Shown: positions 9,660 through 18,487 of the stretch, in pieces
Layout: every line of letters begins with the position of its first letter
Numbering within the stretch: the first letter of the stretch is position 1
Source of the DNA: Xanthobacteraceae bacterium
GTDB lineage: Bacteria > Pseudomonadota > Alphaproteobacteria > Rhizobiales > Xanthobacteraceae
DNA length: 64,000 nucleotides
NCBI GenBank assembly: GCA_022841625.1
Contig: JALHRD010000005.1
Span: forward strand, 1-64,000
Direction of reading: 5' to 3'
Program-made: the position numbers and the translations under genes
Notes under the pieces: generated by a model
Told to the model about the DNA's origin: nothing
Databases searched by the model: none
The model's input: only the letters and a program-made list of their open reading frames with translations

Positions 9660-11159
9660 AGCCTTGCGGAACAGCGGCCAGAAATCCACAAACGAGGCAC
9701 GGCCGGGCAGATCATTGAGAATCGACAGGATTTTCGCCGCCCGGCTCTTGTCGATCACCTGGGCGGCGCAGTCGTAGAACTTGTCCTCAAGCTCCGCCTG
9801 CGACATCGGCAGTTTCGACGAGCCGGTCGCAAAGTCCCGGCGTTCCTCAAACACCTGGCCGTCCGCCATGGTCATGCGCAGCTTTGCCGGGCTGTCGTCG
9901 CCGCCGGCGCCCAATTCCGGATCGACCGCCGCGGTGATCTTCGGCTGGATCGCCTTGAGGCGCTCGTCGAGCAGCGCCTTGGCGGTGAAGGCGGCAATCC
10001 GCGGCGCGCCATGCACCAGCGAATAGGGCACCAGAAAACCGACGCTGAATTTTGCCTGCTCGATATCCGCGGGCCAGGCGGTCGAAGCGCGCTGCCCGGC
10101 CGCCCGCGACACCCCGCAATGGATACTCTTGATGTCGTCGAAACGACCGGCGACGCGCGCGCGTAGCGCCAGCGCAGCTTCGATCGTGGTGTGGGTGAGC
10201 CCGCCGCACGGATATGGCTTGAAGCGATAGCGCCCGCTCACGAGATCGTAGCGGCTGCCGAAATCCTCAAAGCCGTCGAGCTTGACATCGATGCCGCGCG
10301 CGAACGACTGGAAATAACCGTTGCGGCCTTCGAGCGCCGCCGGGTTGGCGGTGTAGCCGGCCCTGGCCAGCGTCGCAGCGAGCACGCCGTTGCGCGCGGC
10401 ATTGCCGGCATGCAGCGGCTTGGTCATGGTAGCGAAATTGGCTGTGAAGCCGGACGCCAGTGAAGCGGCGATGCCGATTGCGTTCGGGATCGCGGCGGCC
10501 GGCAGCTTCATCAGCCGCGCGCAGGCCGCCGCCGCGCCAATGACGCCGACCATGCCGGTCGAATGCCAGCCGTCAAACATCGGCCCATCCTGATCGGCGC
10601 GCACAACGCGCGCGGCGACTTCGGCGCCAATGATGAAGGCCGAAACGATCTCCGCCGGCGATGCGGCGGTGGCTTCCGCAACCGGCAGGATCGCGGGGAT
10701 CAAGGCTGCAATCGCCTGCGCGCGCATATAGGTGAAATCGTAATCCATGGCATGCGCAGCGACACCATTCGCCAGCGCCGCGAGTTGCGGCGAGGCGCGC
10801 AGCGATTCCTGGACGATCGAAGCCTGCGGCGCCGACGCCTCAGCCTTCACCATGGCGACGATGAGATGCGACACCTCCTCATGACTGCCGGCAAGCATCA
10901 CGCCGATGGTGTCGATCAACACCATGCGGGCGCGCGCGATGACCGGCTGCGGAACACCGCTCAGGTCGAAGCCGGTGACGAATTGCGTAATCGCATGGCT
11001 TACGCGCATCGCATTGGCCGCTGACTTGGCTTGCATCTTTGGCTCCTGCTTGGCGGTCTGCGCATGCGCGGCGCCGGCAATGCCGAGCACCGTCAGCGCG
11101 CCGGTGCCACCGACAAACAACCGGCGGTCAACCGCCTTGGTTCGGTCGCGATCCGTCAT
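9657..11159 (-). CDS. MmgE/PrpD family protein with Tat signal
   Basis: The 500-residue protein belongs to the MmgE/PrpD fold (2-methylcitrate dehydratase and immune-responsive gene 1 relatives). It has the all-helical N-terminal domain (ANGVAAHAMDYDFT) and the second domain typical of the family. It opens with DRRLFVGGTGALTVLGIAGAA, a twin-arginine-like signal, so it is probably exported folded. That is unusual for a family that is normally cytoplasmic. The start was set at the ATG preceded by GGGAGGG; a longer frame has no ribosome site. It stands alone between repeats. Substrate unknown; there is no methylcitrate synthase nearby. Confidence 0.85.
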   Translation of the reverse strand: MTDRDRTKAVDRRLFVGGTGALTVLGIAGAAHAQTAKQEPKMQAKSAANAMRVSHAITQFVTGFDLSGVPQPVIARARMVLIDTIGVMLAGSHEEVSHLIVAMVKAEASAPQASIVQESLRASPQLAALANGVAAHAMDYDFTYMRAQAIAALIPAILPVAEATAASPAEIVSAFIIGAEVAARVVRADQDGPMFDGWHSTGMVGVIGAAAACARLMKLPAAAIPNAIGIAASLASGFTANFATMTKPLHAGNAARNGVLAATLARAGYTANPAALEGRNGYFQSFARGIDVKLDGFEDFGSRYDLVSGRYRFKPYPCGGLTHTTIEAALALRARVAGRFDDIKSIHCGVSRAAGQRASTAWPADIEQAKFSVGFLVPYSLVHGAPRIAAFTAKALLDERLKAIQPKITAAVDPELGAGGDDSPAKLRMTMADGQVFEERRDFATGSSKLPMSQAELEDKFYDCAAQVIDKSRAAKILSILNDLPGRASFVDFWPLFRKA

Positions 11160-11208
11160 GGCGCCCTCCCTTGGCACGGGGCGACTGCCCCTCGCCGATG
11201 CCGCCATT

Positions 11209-11282
11209 CTAGTGGAGTGGATTTGACATTCGCCACCCCTTTGCAGCTCGCGCGGGATGCGAATGTTAGAATCGGACCCCTA
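11209..11282. repeat. Chimeric stem-loop repeat
   Basis: The left half reads CTAGTGGAGT followed by GGATTTGACATTCGC, as in the repeat at 9305. The right half reads GCGAATGTTAGAATC followed by GGACCCCTA, as in the repeat at 9586. The two arms therefore pair imperfectly. The right border supplies the TAG stop of ispE. Confidence 0.65.
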
Positions 11283-12164
11283 ACCGAGTTTGGTGGCGCG
11301 CACCCACCAGTCCGGATGCTTGGCGCGCAGCACGCGCGCCGCCGCGGTCGCGGCTGGCGCGGACCCGAATAGGCCGAAGCAAGTCGCGCCCGAGCCGGAC
11401 ATCCGGGCCAGCCGGCAGCCCGCAAGCGCACGCAGCTCCGTGAGCACCCGGTCGATCACCGGCGCAATGACGATGGCCGGCGCTTCGAGATCGTTACAAC
11501 CATCCGCCAGCAGGTCGATCAGCGCGCCGGCACGCATACGCGTGCGCTCAATATGCGCTTCGATATCGATTCCGCTATCCGTGCGCGCCGCAATGCGACT
11601 GCGCAGCGCGGCAAATACATCCTTGGTCGGCACCGCAACCCGTGGATTGACCAGCACCGCCGGCAGCTTGGGCAAAGTGAGCGGACCCGAGAGGATATCG
11701 CCAATACCGCGCATCACTCGCGGCCGTGGATCGAGACACACCGGCACGTCCGCGCCGGTCGCACGCGCCGCCTGCATCAGGCGCGGATCGTCGCGCGCAA
11801 TGCGGTTGGCGCGGGCCAGCAACCGCAGCGCCGCCGCCGCATCGGCCGAGCCGCCGCCGAGCCCGGCGGCGACCGGTAAGCGCTTGGCCAGACTGAAGCG
11901 GCCAATCTTCAATCCTTCAACCTGCTCGGCCAGTGCGCGTGCCGCCTTCAAAACGAGATTGTCGTTGAGCGATCCGGCCGCCGCCGCCGTCGGACCGCCG
12001 ACGGCGAGCGCAAGCATGCGCGCGGGGGCCAAGGTCAACGCATCGCCAATGCCGGCGAACACCACGAGACTCACCAGATCATGATAGCCGTCGGCCCGCC
12101 GACCGACGACCCGAAGCGTCAGATTGATCTTGGCGGGCGCCCGCTCAGCGCGCGCGATCGGCAC
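11280..12164 (-). CDS. ispE: 4-diphosphocytidyl-2-C-methyl-D-erythritol kinase
   Basis: The 294-residue GHMP-family kinase of the non-mevalonate isoprenoid pathway phosphorylates the 2-hydroxyl of CDP-methylerythritol. Diagnostic blocks are the N-terminal ERAPAKINLTLRVVGRRADGYH, the phosphate loop LPVAAGLGGGSADAAA, and a C-terminal MSGSGATCFGLF. The C-terminus WWVRATKLG is the normal family end. The stop codon coincides with the edge of an inserted repeat. It follows the TPR gene by a few bases on the same strand, so the two probably share a transcript. Confidence 0.95.
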   Translation of the reverse strand: MPIARAERAPAKINLTLRVVGRRADGYHDLVSLVVFAGIGDALTLAPARMLALAVGGPTAAAAGSLNDNLVLKAARALAEQVEGLKIGRFSLAKRLPVAAGLGGGSADAAAALRLLARANRIARDDPRLMQAARATGADVPVCLDPRPRVMRGIGDILSGPLTLPKLPAVLVNPRVAVPTKDVFAALRSRIAARTDSGIDIEAHIERTRMRAGALIDLLADGCNDLEAPAIVIAPVIDRVLTELRALAGCRLARMSGSGATCFGLFGSAPAATAAARVLRAKHPDWWVRATKLG

Positions 12165-12168
12165 GCGC

Positions 12169-13932
12169 TCAGCCGCCGCCGGGCTTGGCGGTGGTGTCCG
12201 CCGAGGTGCTCGAAGGCGGATCGTCGGGAAGCCCCGACTTCAGCTTCTCTTCGATTTTCACCAGATCTTCCGGCTCCGGCTTGAGGTCGCGCGCGTGGGT
12301 CCATTGGAAGCGCGCCTCAAGCTGACGCCCGACCCGCCAATAGGCGTCGCCGAGATGATCGTTGATGGTCGGATCGTCGGGCTTCAATTCGACCGCCTGT
12401 TCGAGATGCTTCACCGCATTCTCGAAATTTCCCATGCGGAAATAGGCCCAGCCGAGCGAGTCGACGATATAGCCATCGTCCGGGCGCTGTTCGACTGCGC
12501 GCCGGATCATGCGCATGCCTTCTTCCAGATGGACGCCCTGGTCGATCCAGGAATAGCCGAGATAGTTGAGGACGTCGGCTTGATCCGGCGACAGTTCAAG
12601 CGCCGTTTTCATGTCGACTTCGGCCTTGGGCCACTGCTTGGATCGCTCATAGCAGATGCCGCGGAAATAATAGATCACCCAGTCGGTTTTATCCTTGCGG
12701 GTGAAACCATCGATCACCTTGGAATAGGTGACGGCGCATTCCGCAAAATTCTTGCGCGCGCGCTGGATTCCGCCAAGCGCGATCTTGGAATCGCGATCGG
12801 CGGGATTGGCTCCGACCAGTTTTTCGAGATCTGCGACCGCCTCTTCGGTGCGATCGAGACGATCGAGATTGATCGCGCGCTGGATCCGCGCGTGCAGACT
12901 GATCGGCGAGGTCGCCGGTACGCGCTCATAGGCCCGGATCGCGAGTTCGAACTTGCGCATGCCTTCATGAATCTCGGCCAGCGAGGTCAACGCCAAGGCA
13001 TGGTTCGGCACCAGGTAGAGCGCAAGCTGCAGGTAGACGATGGAGACATCCTCGCCGCGCCGCCCGAGCGACGAGCCGATGCTGTAGAGCGCCTCGGCCG
13101 CGCCAGCGAGCGGTGAATCGACAATCGGCGCAACCCGCCGTCCGTTTTCGATATCCCGGATCGCTTCGATCACCAGCGGATGGCGCGGCAGCACTTCGTC
13201 GTAAGCGTTAAATACCTTCAGGGCCTCGTCGCGATTACCGAGACGGGCCAGCTGCCCGCCATAGGCTTGCGCGGCTCGCAGCGCGTTCGGATCGCTCTTA
13301 TAGGCGCTCTCCAAGCGCTTGAGCGCATCGCGCCGTTGTCCCGCCATGTCCAGAATCAGACCGGCATGCAGGTCCTTCAGCGGGTTGTAAGATTCCGGAC
13401 CGCCGAGCTTTTCAATGGTCTCAAGGGCGGCCTTGCTGTCGTTCGGGCCAACCTGAGTCCACGCGCCCAAGAGCGCCGCCGCCAAATCCGTGACCGGGCC
13501 GCGCACCGATTGCGCGAGTTGCTGGCGCGCCGCCCCGTTCTGCTTTTGCTTGATCGCCTTTACCCCAAGCACCAAGCGGGCGAGACGATCGCCTTTGTCG
13601 ACCTGCAACAAGCGTTCCGCCAGACGGGCGGCTTCGTCGATTTCACCGCTTTGCAGAACCGAGGTGAAGGCGCGGTTCAGCAGCTCCGGATTGCGCGGGT
13701 CGCCCCGCAGGGCGACCTGATAATAGGTTGCGGCAGCCGCGGCGTCGCGCAAATTACTGGCGTGACGCGCGGCCAGGTAGCTGCCTGATGTCGAGATCCG
13801 CGGCAGCGCCGTGGTCGACTTCGCTTTCTGGCTGGTCTGGGCCTGCGTCTGCGCGGATGGAATATTCGCCCACATCAATAGGACCGCAAGCGCCACCGCG
13901 GCGGCCCGCAGGATCAAAATCGGGGAATTCAC
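12169..13932 (-). CDS. Exported tetratricopeptide-repeat protein
   Basis: The 587-residue protein consists almost entirely of TPR helices. Repeats such as 'ADVLNYLGYSWIDQGVHLEEG' and 'GWAYFRMGNFENAVKHLEQAVEL' are clear in the last 300 residues. A hydrophobic N-terminus (ILILRAAAVALAVLLMWANIPSAQ) looks like a signal peptide, placing it in the periplasm or at the envelope as a scaffold. The frame runs 260 bases further upstream, into the ETF oxidoreductase gene. I therefore prefer the GTG that starts the signal peptide, although its ribosome site (GGAG) is rather distant. It probably forms an operon with ispE. Confidence 0.8.
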   Translation of the reverse strand: MNSPILILRAAAVALAVLLMWANIPSAQTQAQTSQKAKSTTALPRISTSGSYLAARHASNLRDAAAAATYYQVALRGDPRNPELLNRAFTSVLQSGEIDEAARLAERLLQVDKGDRLARLVLGVKAIKQKQNGAARQQLAQSVRGPVTDLAAALLGAWTQVGPNDSKAALETIEKLGGPESYNPLKDLHAGLILDMAGQRRDALKRLESAYKSDPNALRAAQAYGGQLARLGNRDEALKVFNAYDEVLPRHPLVIEAIRDIENGRRVAPIVDSPLAGAAEALYSIGSSLGRRGEDVSIVYLQLALYLVPNHALALTSLAEIHEGMRKFELAIRAYERVPATSPISLHARIQRAINLDRLDRTEEAVADLEKLVGANPADRDSKIALGGIQRARKNFAECAVTYSKVIDGFTRKDKTDWVIYYFRGICYERSKQWPKAEVDMKTALELSPDQADVLNYLGYSWIDQGVHLEEGMRMIRRAVEQRPDDGYIVDSLGWAYFRMGNFENAVKHLEQAVELKPDDPTINDHLGDAYWRVGRQLEARFQWTHARDLKPEPEDLVKIEEKLKSGLPDDPPSSTSADTTAKPGGG

Positions 13933-14095
13933 GGCTCGGTCGACTCCATTTGGCGGAACGCCCACAGCGCGGCCGCTGGCTTCGGGAGAGAATGACCTGT
14001 TTGCGCCCGCCCCGCAAGAACGGCGGCTTTTCGCTGTCCGCCGGGGCCTAAGCCACTTTGAAAGCGGCGGTATGGCAGCATCGTGACCTGACGGA

Positions 14096-15751
14096 TCACA
14101 TATTTGGATAATTCGGCCCACCGCCGCCCTCGGGGGGGACCCAGGTAATGTTCCGATTCGGATCCTTGATGTCGCAGGTTTTGCAGTGGACACAATTTTG
14201 GGCGTTGATCACAAAGCGCGGACCGCTCGACTCTGCGACCCATTCATAGACGCCGGCCGGGCAATACCGCGCCGACGGCCCACCAAACACCGCGTGCTCG
14301 GACGCGTTTTGCAAGGCAAGGTCGGCGACCTTGAGATGGGCGGGCTGGTTTTCCTCATGATTGGTGTTGGACAGGAACACCGACGAGAGTCGGTCGAAAC
14401 TGACCCGGCCATCGGGCTTTGGATATGCGATCGGCGCAAATTCGGACGCCGGCCGCAAAGCCTGTGCGTCCGACTTGCCGTGACGCAGCGTGCCGAACAA
14501 CGAAAAGCCCAGCGTATTGCACCACATGTCAAACCCGCCGAGCGCGATGCCAAGCACAGTCCCGTACCGCGACCAAAGCGGCTTGGCGTTGCGCACCCGC
14601 CAGAGATCGTTGCCAATATCGGCATCCTGCCAGGTGGCGTCATAGGCGCTCAGTTCGTCGTTGCTGCGGCCCTCGGCCAGCGCGTCGGCGACGTGATCGG
14701 CGGCGAGCATGCCGGATAGCATGGCGTTGTGGCTGCCCTTGATGCGCGGCACATTGACGAAGCCGGCTGCGCAACCGATCAACGCGCCACCCGGAAACGA
14801 CAATTTCGGAACCGACTGATAGCCGCCCTCGGTGATCGCGCGCGCGCCATAAGCCAACCGCCTGCCGCCCTCGAGTGTCGAACGCACCAGCGGATGGGTC
14901 TTGAAGCGCTGGAATTCCTCAAACGGGCTGATGTAGGGATTTTCGTAATTGAGATGCACGACAAAGCCGACTGACACCAGATTATCGTCGAAATGATAGA
15001 GGAATGAACCGCCTCCGGTGCGGTTGTCGAGCGGCCAGCCAAACGAGTGCTGCACCAATCCAGCGCGATGCTTGTCAGGCGCGACTTGCCAAAGCTCCTT
15101 GAGACCGAGGCCGAATTTCTGCGGCTCGCTCTCGGCATCGAGGGCAAATCGTCTCAGCAATAACTTGGTCAGATTGCCGCGCGCGCCCTCCGCAAACAGC
15201 GTGTATTTTGCGCGCAACTCCATGCCGCGGGTGAAATTATCGGTGGCTTTGCCGTCCTTGCCGATTCCCATGTCGCCGGTCGCGACCCCCGCGACCGCGC
15301 CGTCGGCATCATACAGCAGCTCGGCGGCGGCAAAGCCGGGATAGATCTCAACCCCGGCCGCCTCGGCCTTGGTCGCCAGCCATCGACAGACGCTGCCCAA
15401 TGACACGATGTAGTTGCCATGGTTCGACATCAGCGGCGGCATCAGAAGGTTCGGCAATCGAACCGCGCGGGTTGCCGACATCCAATAAAACCGATCGTCG
15501 GCAACCGCGGTCATGATCGGCGATTGCTCGTTGCGCCAGTCCGGCAGCAAGCGGTCGAGCGCAATCGGATCGATCACCGCGCCGGAGAGAATGTGGGCGC
15601 CAACCTCAGATCCTTTTTCGACGACGACGACGGAAATTTCGGGCGAACGCTGCTTGAGGCGCAACGCCGCCGCCAGCCCGGCCGGGCCGGCGCCAACAAT
15701 CACCACATCGAATTCCATTGCCTCGCGTGACGGGGGGGCGTTTTCGGCCAT
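14096..15751 (-). CDS. Electron-transfer flavoprotein-ubiquinone oxidoreductase
   Basis: The 551-residue membrane-associated enzyme passes electrons from electron-transfer flavoprotein to ubiquinone. It has the FAD-binding GAGPAGLAAALRL motif near residue 15, a long quinone-binding middle region, and a C-terminal ferredoxin-like segment. The 4Fe-4S ligands are visible in NCVHCKTCDIKDP. The C-terminus EGGGGPNYPNM is typical of the family. The chosen ATG (MAENAPPSR) has AGGAAGG upstream; the longer frame lacks one. It is divergent from the uracil-DNA glycosylase gene. Confidence 0.95.
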   Translation of the reverse strand: MAENAPPSREAMEFDVVIVGAGPAGLAAALRLKQRSPEISVVVVEKGSEVGAHILSGAVIDPIALDRLLPDWRNEQSPIMTAVADDRFYWMSATRAVRLPNLLMPPLMSNHGNYIVSLGSVCRWLATKAEAAGVEIYPGFAAAELLYDADGAVAGVATGDMGIGKDGKATDNFTRGMELRAKYTLFAEGARGNLTKLLLRRFALDAESEPQKFGLGLKELWQVAPDKHRAGLVQHSFGWPLDNRTGGGSFLYHFDDNLVSVGFVVHLNYENPYISPFEEFQRFKTHPLVRSTLEGGRRLAYGARAITEGGYQSVPKLSFPGGALIGCAAGFVNVPRIKGSHNAMLSGMLAADHVADALAEGRSNDELSAYDATWQDADIGNDLWRVRNAKPLWSRYGTVLGIALGGFDMWCNTLGFSLFGTLRHGKSDAQALRPASEFAPIAYPKPDGRVSFDRLSSVFLSNTNHEENQPAHLKVADLALQNASEHAVFGGPSARYCPAGVYEWVAESSGPRFVINAQNCVHCKTCDIKDPNRNITWVPPEGGGGPNYPNM

Positions 15752-15872
15752 GATCCCTTCCTCACTGCCTCGAATCACGGAGTCTTTGCGGCATTCCCAC
15801 CTTTTTTCCACGTTTGCAGCGGTGCGGCAATCGCTCACGGCATGCTATTCTATATCTCCTCGTGGACCCAGC

Positions 15873-16697
15873 ATGACGATCGTCGATCAAAAGGCCCTGC
15901 GCGAAATCCTCGCCTTCTATCAAGAAGCGGGCGTCGACACGGCGATTGGCGACCTGCCGATCGACCGCCTCAACGCACCGGAACCATCGGTGGCGCCGCC
16001 GCCGGCGGCGAAACCGGCGCCGCCTCCAACGCCGGTCCGCACGCTGCTCGCCCGCGACCTCGCGAACGGAGCAAGCGCCGCTCCGCCGCCGCCGGACGCC
16101 GCCATCATGGCCGCCCGCGAGGCGACGCGGACCGCCGCCACACTCGACGAACTGCGCGCGATCGTGGAACACTTCGAGGGCTGCGCATTGCGCGCGACCG
16201 CAACCCAGCTCGTGTTCGCCCGCGGCACCCCGCAATCGCGCGTGATGTTTGTTGGCGAAGCGCCCGGTTACGAAGAGGATAAATCTGGCAAGCCGTTTGT
16301 CGGCCGCTCCGGGCAGTTGCTCGACCGCATGATGGCGGCGATCGGCCTCGATGAGAGCAACGCCTATATCGCCAACATCGTGCCCTGGCGTCCGCCCGGC
16401 AACCGAACCCCGACACCGCAGGAATCCGCCATCTGCCTGCCGTTCATCAAACGGCAGATCGAGCTTGCCGGCCCCAAAATCGTGGTGTGTCTCGGCGGCC
16501 CGTCGGCGCAAACCCTGCTCAATATCAAAGAAGGTATCACCAGATCACGCGGGCGCTGGTATCGGTTGCAGACCGAGGAACGCGAAGTGCGCGCGCTGGC
16601 GACCTTCCATCCCGCGTTCTTGTTGCGGAGTCCGTTGCAGAAGCGTCTCGCCTGGCGCGACTTCCTGGCGATCAAAAAGGCGCTGAGCGGTGCCTGA
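15873..16697 (+). CDS. Family 4 type uracil-DNA glycosylase
   Basis: The 274-residue DNA repair enzyme removes uracil from DNA. Motif A is VGEAPGYEEDKSGKPFVGRSG and the second active-site motif is HPAFLLRSP near the C-terminus. Cysteines in EGCALRAT, ESAICLP and KIVVCLGG are placed as iron-sulfur ligands of family 4 enzymes. A proline- and alanine-rich linker of about 60 residues precedes the domain, as in many alphaproteobacterial members. The start is the ATG after a short AT-rich promoter region shared with the divergent ETF oxidoreductase gene. Confidence 0.92.
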   Translation: MTIVDQKALREILAFYQEAGVDTAIGDLPIDRLNAPEPSVAPPPAAKPAPPPTPVRTLLARDLANGASAAPPPPDAAIMAAREATRTAATLDELRAIVEHFEGCALRATATQLVFARGTPQSRVMFVGEAPGYEEDKSGKPFVGRSGQLLDRMMAAIGLDESNAYIANIVPWRPPGNRTPTPQESAICLPFIKRQIELAGPKIVVCLGGPSAQTLLNIKEGITRSRGRWYRLQTEEREVRALATFHPAFLLRSPLQKRLAWRDFLAIKKALSGA

Positions 16698-16700
16698 CCG

Positions 16701-18191
16701 TTACCACCTGACCAGTTCGATAGCTCCGATCGCTGGCGGCGTCGGATCGGGCGGGACGGTTTCGGCGCCGGCTGCATCGGCCATCGGCCGTCGCACAATC
16801 GACAGGCGCAGGTGACGCATGCTGAAACCGCGCTGCTTGGATAGTCTTGCCATCGCCTCGGTGGCATCGAACGCAACGATCTCCCCGGATGCCCTGACCC
16901 CGTCGTCGCCGCGCCCGCTGCCGCCGAACAGTTCAAGCGCGCCAATGCGCTGCGAGGTCGTGGTGGGCGCGAAAACATCGCTGCCCTCCAGAACCAGGAA
17001 CAGGTCGTAGGACGGCGAGCGGTCAGCCACCACAGCATCGCGCAGCACTACCCAGGTGCGCGGCGCCGGCGCGGCCTTGGCGGCCTTGCCCTTTTGCGGC
17101 GGCTGGCGCGGCGGCGTGACCGCGGCAAACACCACCGCGGTTTCGCGCGCGGACAGTTCGATCGCGGCCGCGCGCCCAAACGGCTCCGGCGCGGGCGGCG
17201 TAACCGTGATGGCTTTCATCTCCTGACGATGTTCGCGCCGCGGATCGCTGTCATAGCGGTAGCCAAGCTGAAGCTGGGTATCGAGCACATCGGCGCCGGT
17301 CATCACCCGGTCGTCGCCATTCTCGTCGACGAATGTGAACGGTGTGGTCATCCAAAGGCTGTCGTCAACCGGCGCCGTCCCGCCCTGCGCCGTCCACTTG
17401 GCCCAGATGCGATCGATATTGGCGGCATGCAGCCAATACACCGGATCGCGCGCCGCCGTAGCCGGCGACGAAAGATCGCCGTCACGACCGATCGAAAGGT
17501 GAAATCGATTGTGCAAAGCCTCGATCGCGCCAGGCGCCGCGGACTGTTTTGGATCGGCCACGCGAACCCCGCCAAAGCCGCCGCGCGGAATGAGCGGGTC
17601 GGCGGCGACGAATTGGCCAAGACCGAGCGCGGCCGCAAAATCGGCCGACATATCGGCGAGCGCCTGCGCGCCGCGCTCGAATGGCGCAGAGCGAAATGCC
17701 CGCGCCAAAGCATTGCGCCGCTGCGATACCGGCGTTTCGAGCTGATCGGATCCCGGGCGGAACGATTCCGGCAGCGTCAGCTGCCGCGGGTCGTCATAGG
17801 CCCAGTACGGCAAAGCTAAGGCCGGATCGCCGGATGCGCGCCGCAGGATCCGCTCAAAGTAATGCAGATGCATGCGCTGCCAGGCGAGAAAGAAATAGCT
17901 CTTGCGCGGGTTCTGCCGCCAGTATTTCGCCAAAGGCAGCGTCTCCCCGGCAATTTCGCGGGCAGCGACGCCAACCATATTGGCCTGGAAGCACCAACCG
18001 GTCTTGTCGGCAACATCGCGCGCCATCATGACGTCGACCGCGCGACGATAGGACTCGATCGCTGGGCTGTTTTCTCGCACCAGATCGGCCAGCGAACGCC
18101 GCACCTGCACGACGTTGGCCGCGCGTGCGCCGATGGGACAGAGCCCAATGGCCGCGACGCCCTGGCCAAACGCTCGGCGCGACAGCGTCAT
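16701..18191 (-). CDS. Tyrosinase-fold protein lacking copper A ligands
   Basis: The 496-residue exported protein has a Tat-like signal (SRRAFGQGVAAIGL) and is alignable with tyrosinases and polyphenol oxidases: FQAN, FFLAWQRMHLHYFERIL, ALPYWAYDDP, LHNRFHLSIG and ARDPVYWLHAANIDRIW. The usual copper A histidines appear replaced. The first is V73 (family QAxIHG), the second R96 and the third Q105 (WHR has become WQR). In copper B, H227 and H231 remain, but the usual HHANIDR reads HAANIDR (A256). Oxidase activity is therefore doubtful. A C-terminal domain resembling that of polyphenol oxidases follows. It may be a structural or binding relative. Confidence 0.82.
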   Translation of the reverse strand: MTLSRRAFGQGVAAIGLCPIGARAANVVQVRRSLADLVRENSPAIESYRRAVDVMMARDVADKTGWCFQANMVGVAAREIAGETLPLAKYWRQNPRKSYFFLAWQRMHLHYFERILRRASGDPALALPYWAYDDPRQLTLPESFRPGSDQLETPVSQRRNALARAFRSAPFERGAQALADMSADFAAALGLGQFVAADPLIPRGGFGGVRVADPKQSAAPGAIEALHNRFHLSIGRDGDLSSPATAARDPVYWLHAANIDRIWAKWTAQGGTAPVDDSLWMTTPFTFVDENGDDRVMTGADVLDTQLQLGYRYDSDPRREHRQEMKAITVTPPAPEPFGRAAAIELSARETAVVFAAVTPPRQPPQKGKAAKAAPAPRTWVVLRDAVVADRSPSYDLFLVLEGSDVFAPTTTSQRIGALELFGGSGRGDDGVRASGEIVAFDATEAMARLSKQRGFSMRHLRLSIVRRPMADAAGAETVPPDPTPPAIGAIELVRW

Positions 18192-18487
18192 CGGAAATGC
18201 CCGGCGGCCCGCCCGAATCGGCGGTCGAACAATCCCACGAGCCCAACCTGCGGCGCACAGCTAACGGCCATCGTCTTGCCCCCCTTGCTGCCTCGCGATT
18301 CACCTCGGCGCATCATAGCAAATTGGCGGTGTCGTTATTCTTATGCCACAACCCGCCCTGCCCCACGGCTGCCCCGCCGGACAAATTTACATGGCCGCTA
18401 TGTCGCACCCCCGCGACGATTCTGCCGCATTGGCAAAACATTTTCGTGCCGTAGTCTGATTATGCTGGAAGACGGCGGAGCATGGCG
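18192..18487. other. Divergent intergenic region
   Basis: This 296-bp gap lies between the tyrosinase-fold gene (leftward) and the cytochrome bd-like gene (rightward). It must hold both promoters. I see no gene, repeat or convincing operator; the last bases carry GGAG before the ATG at 18488. Confidence 0.5.
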
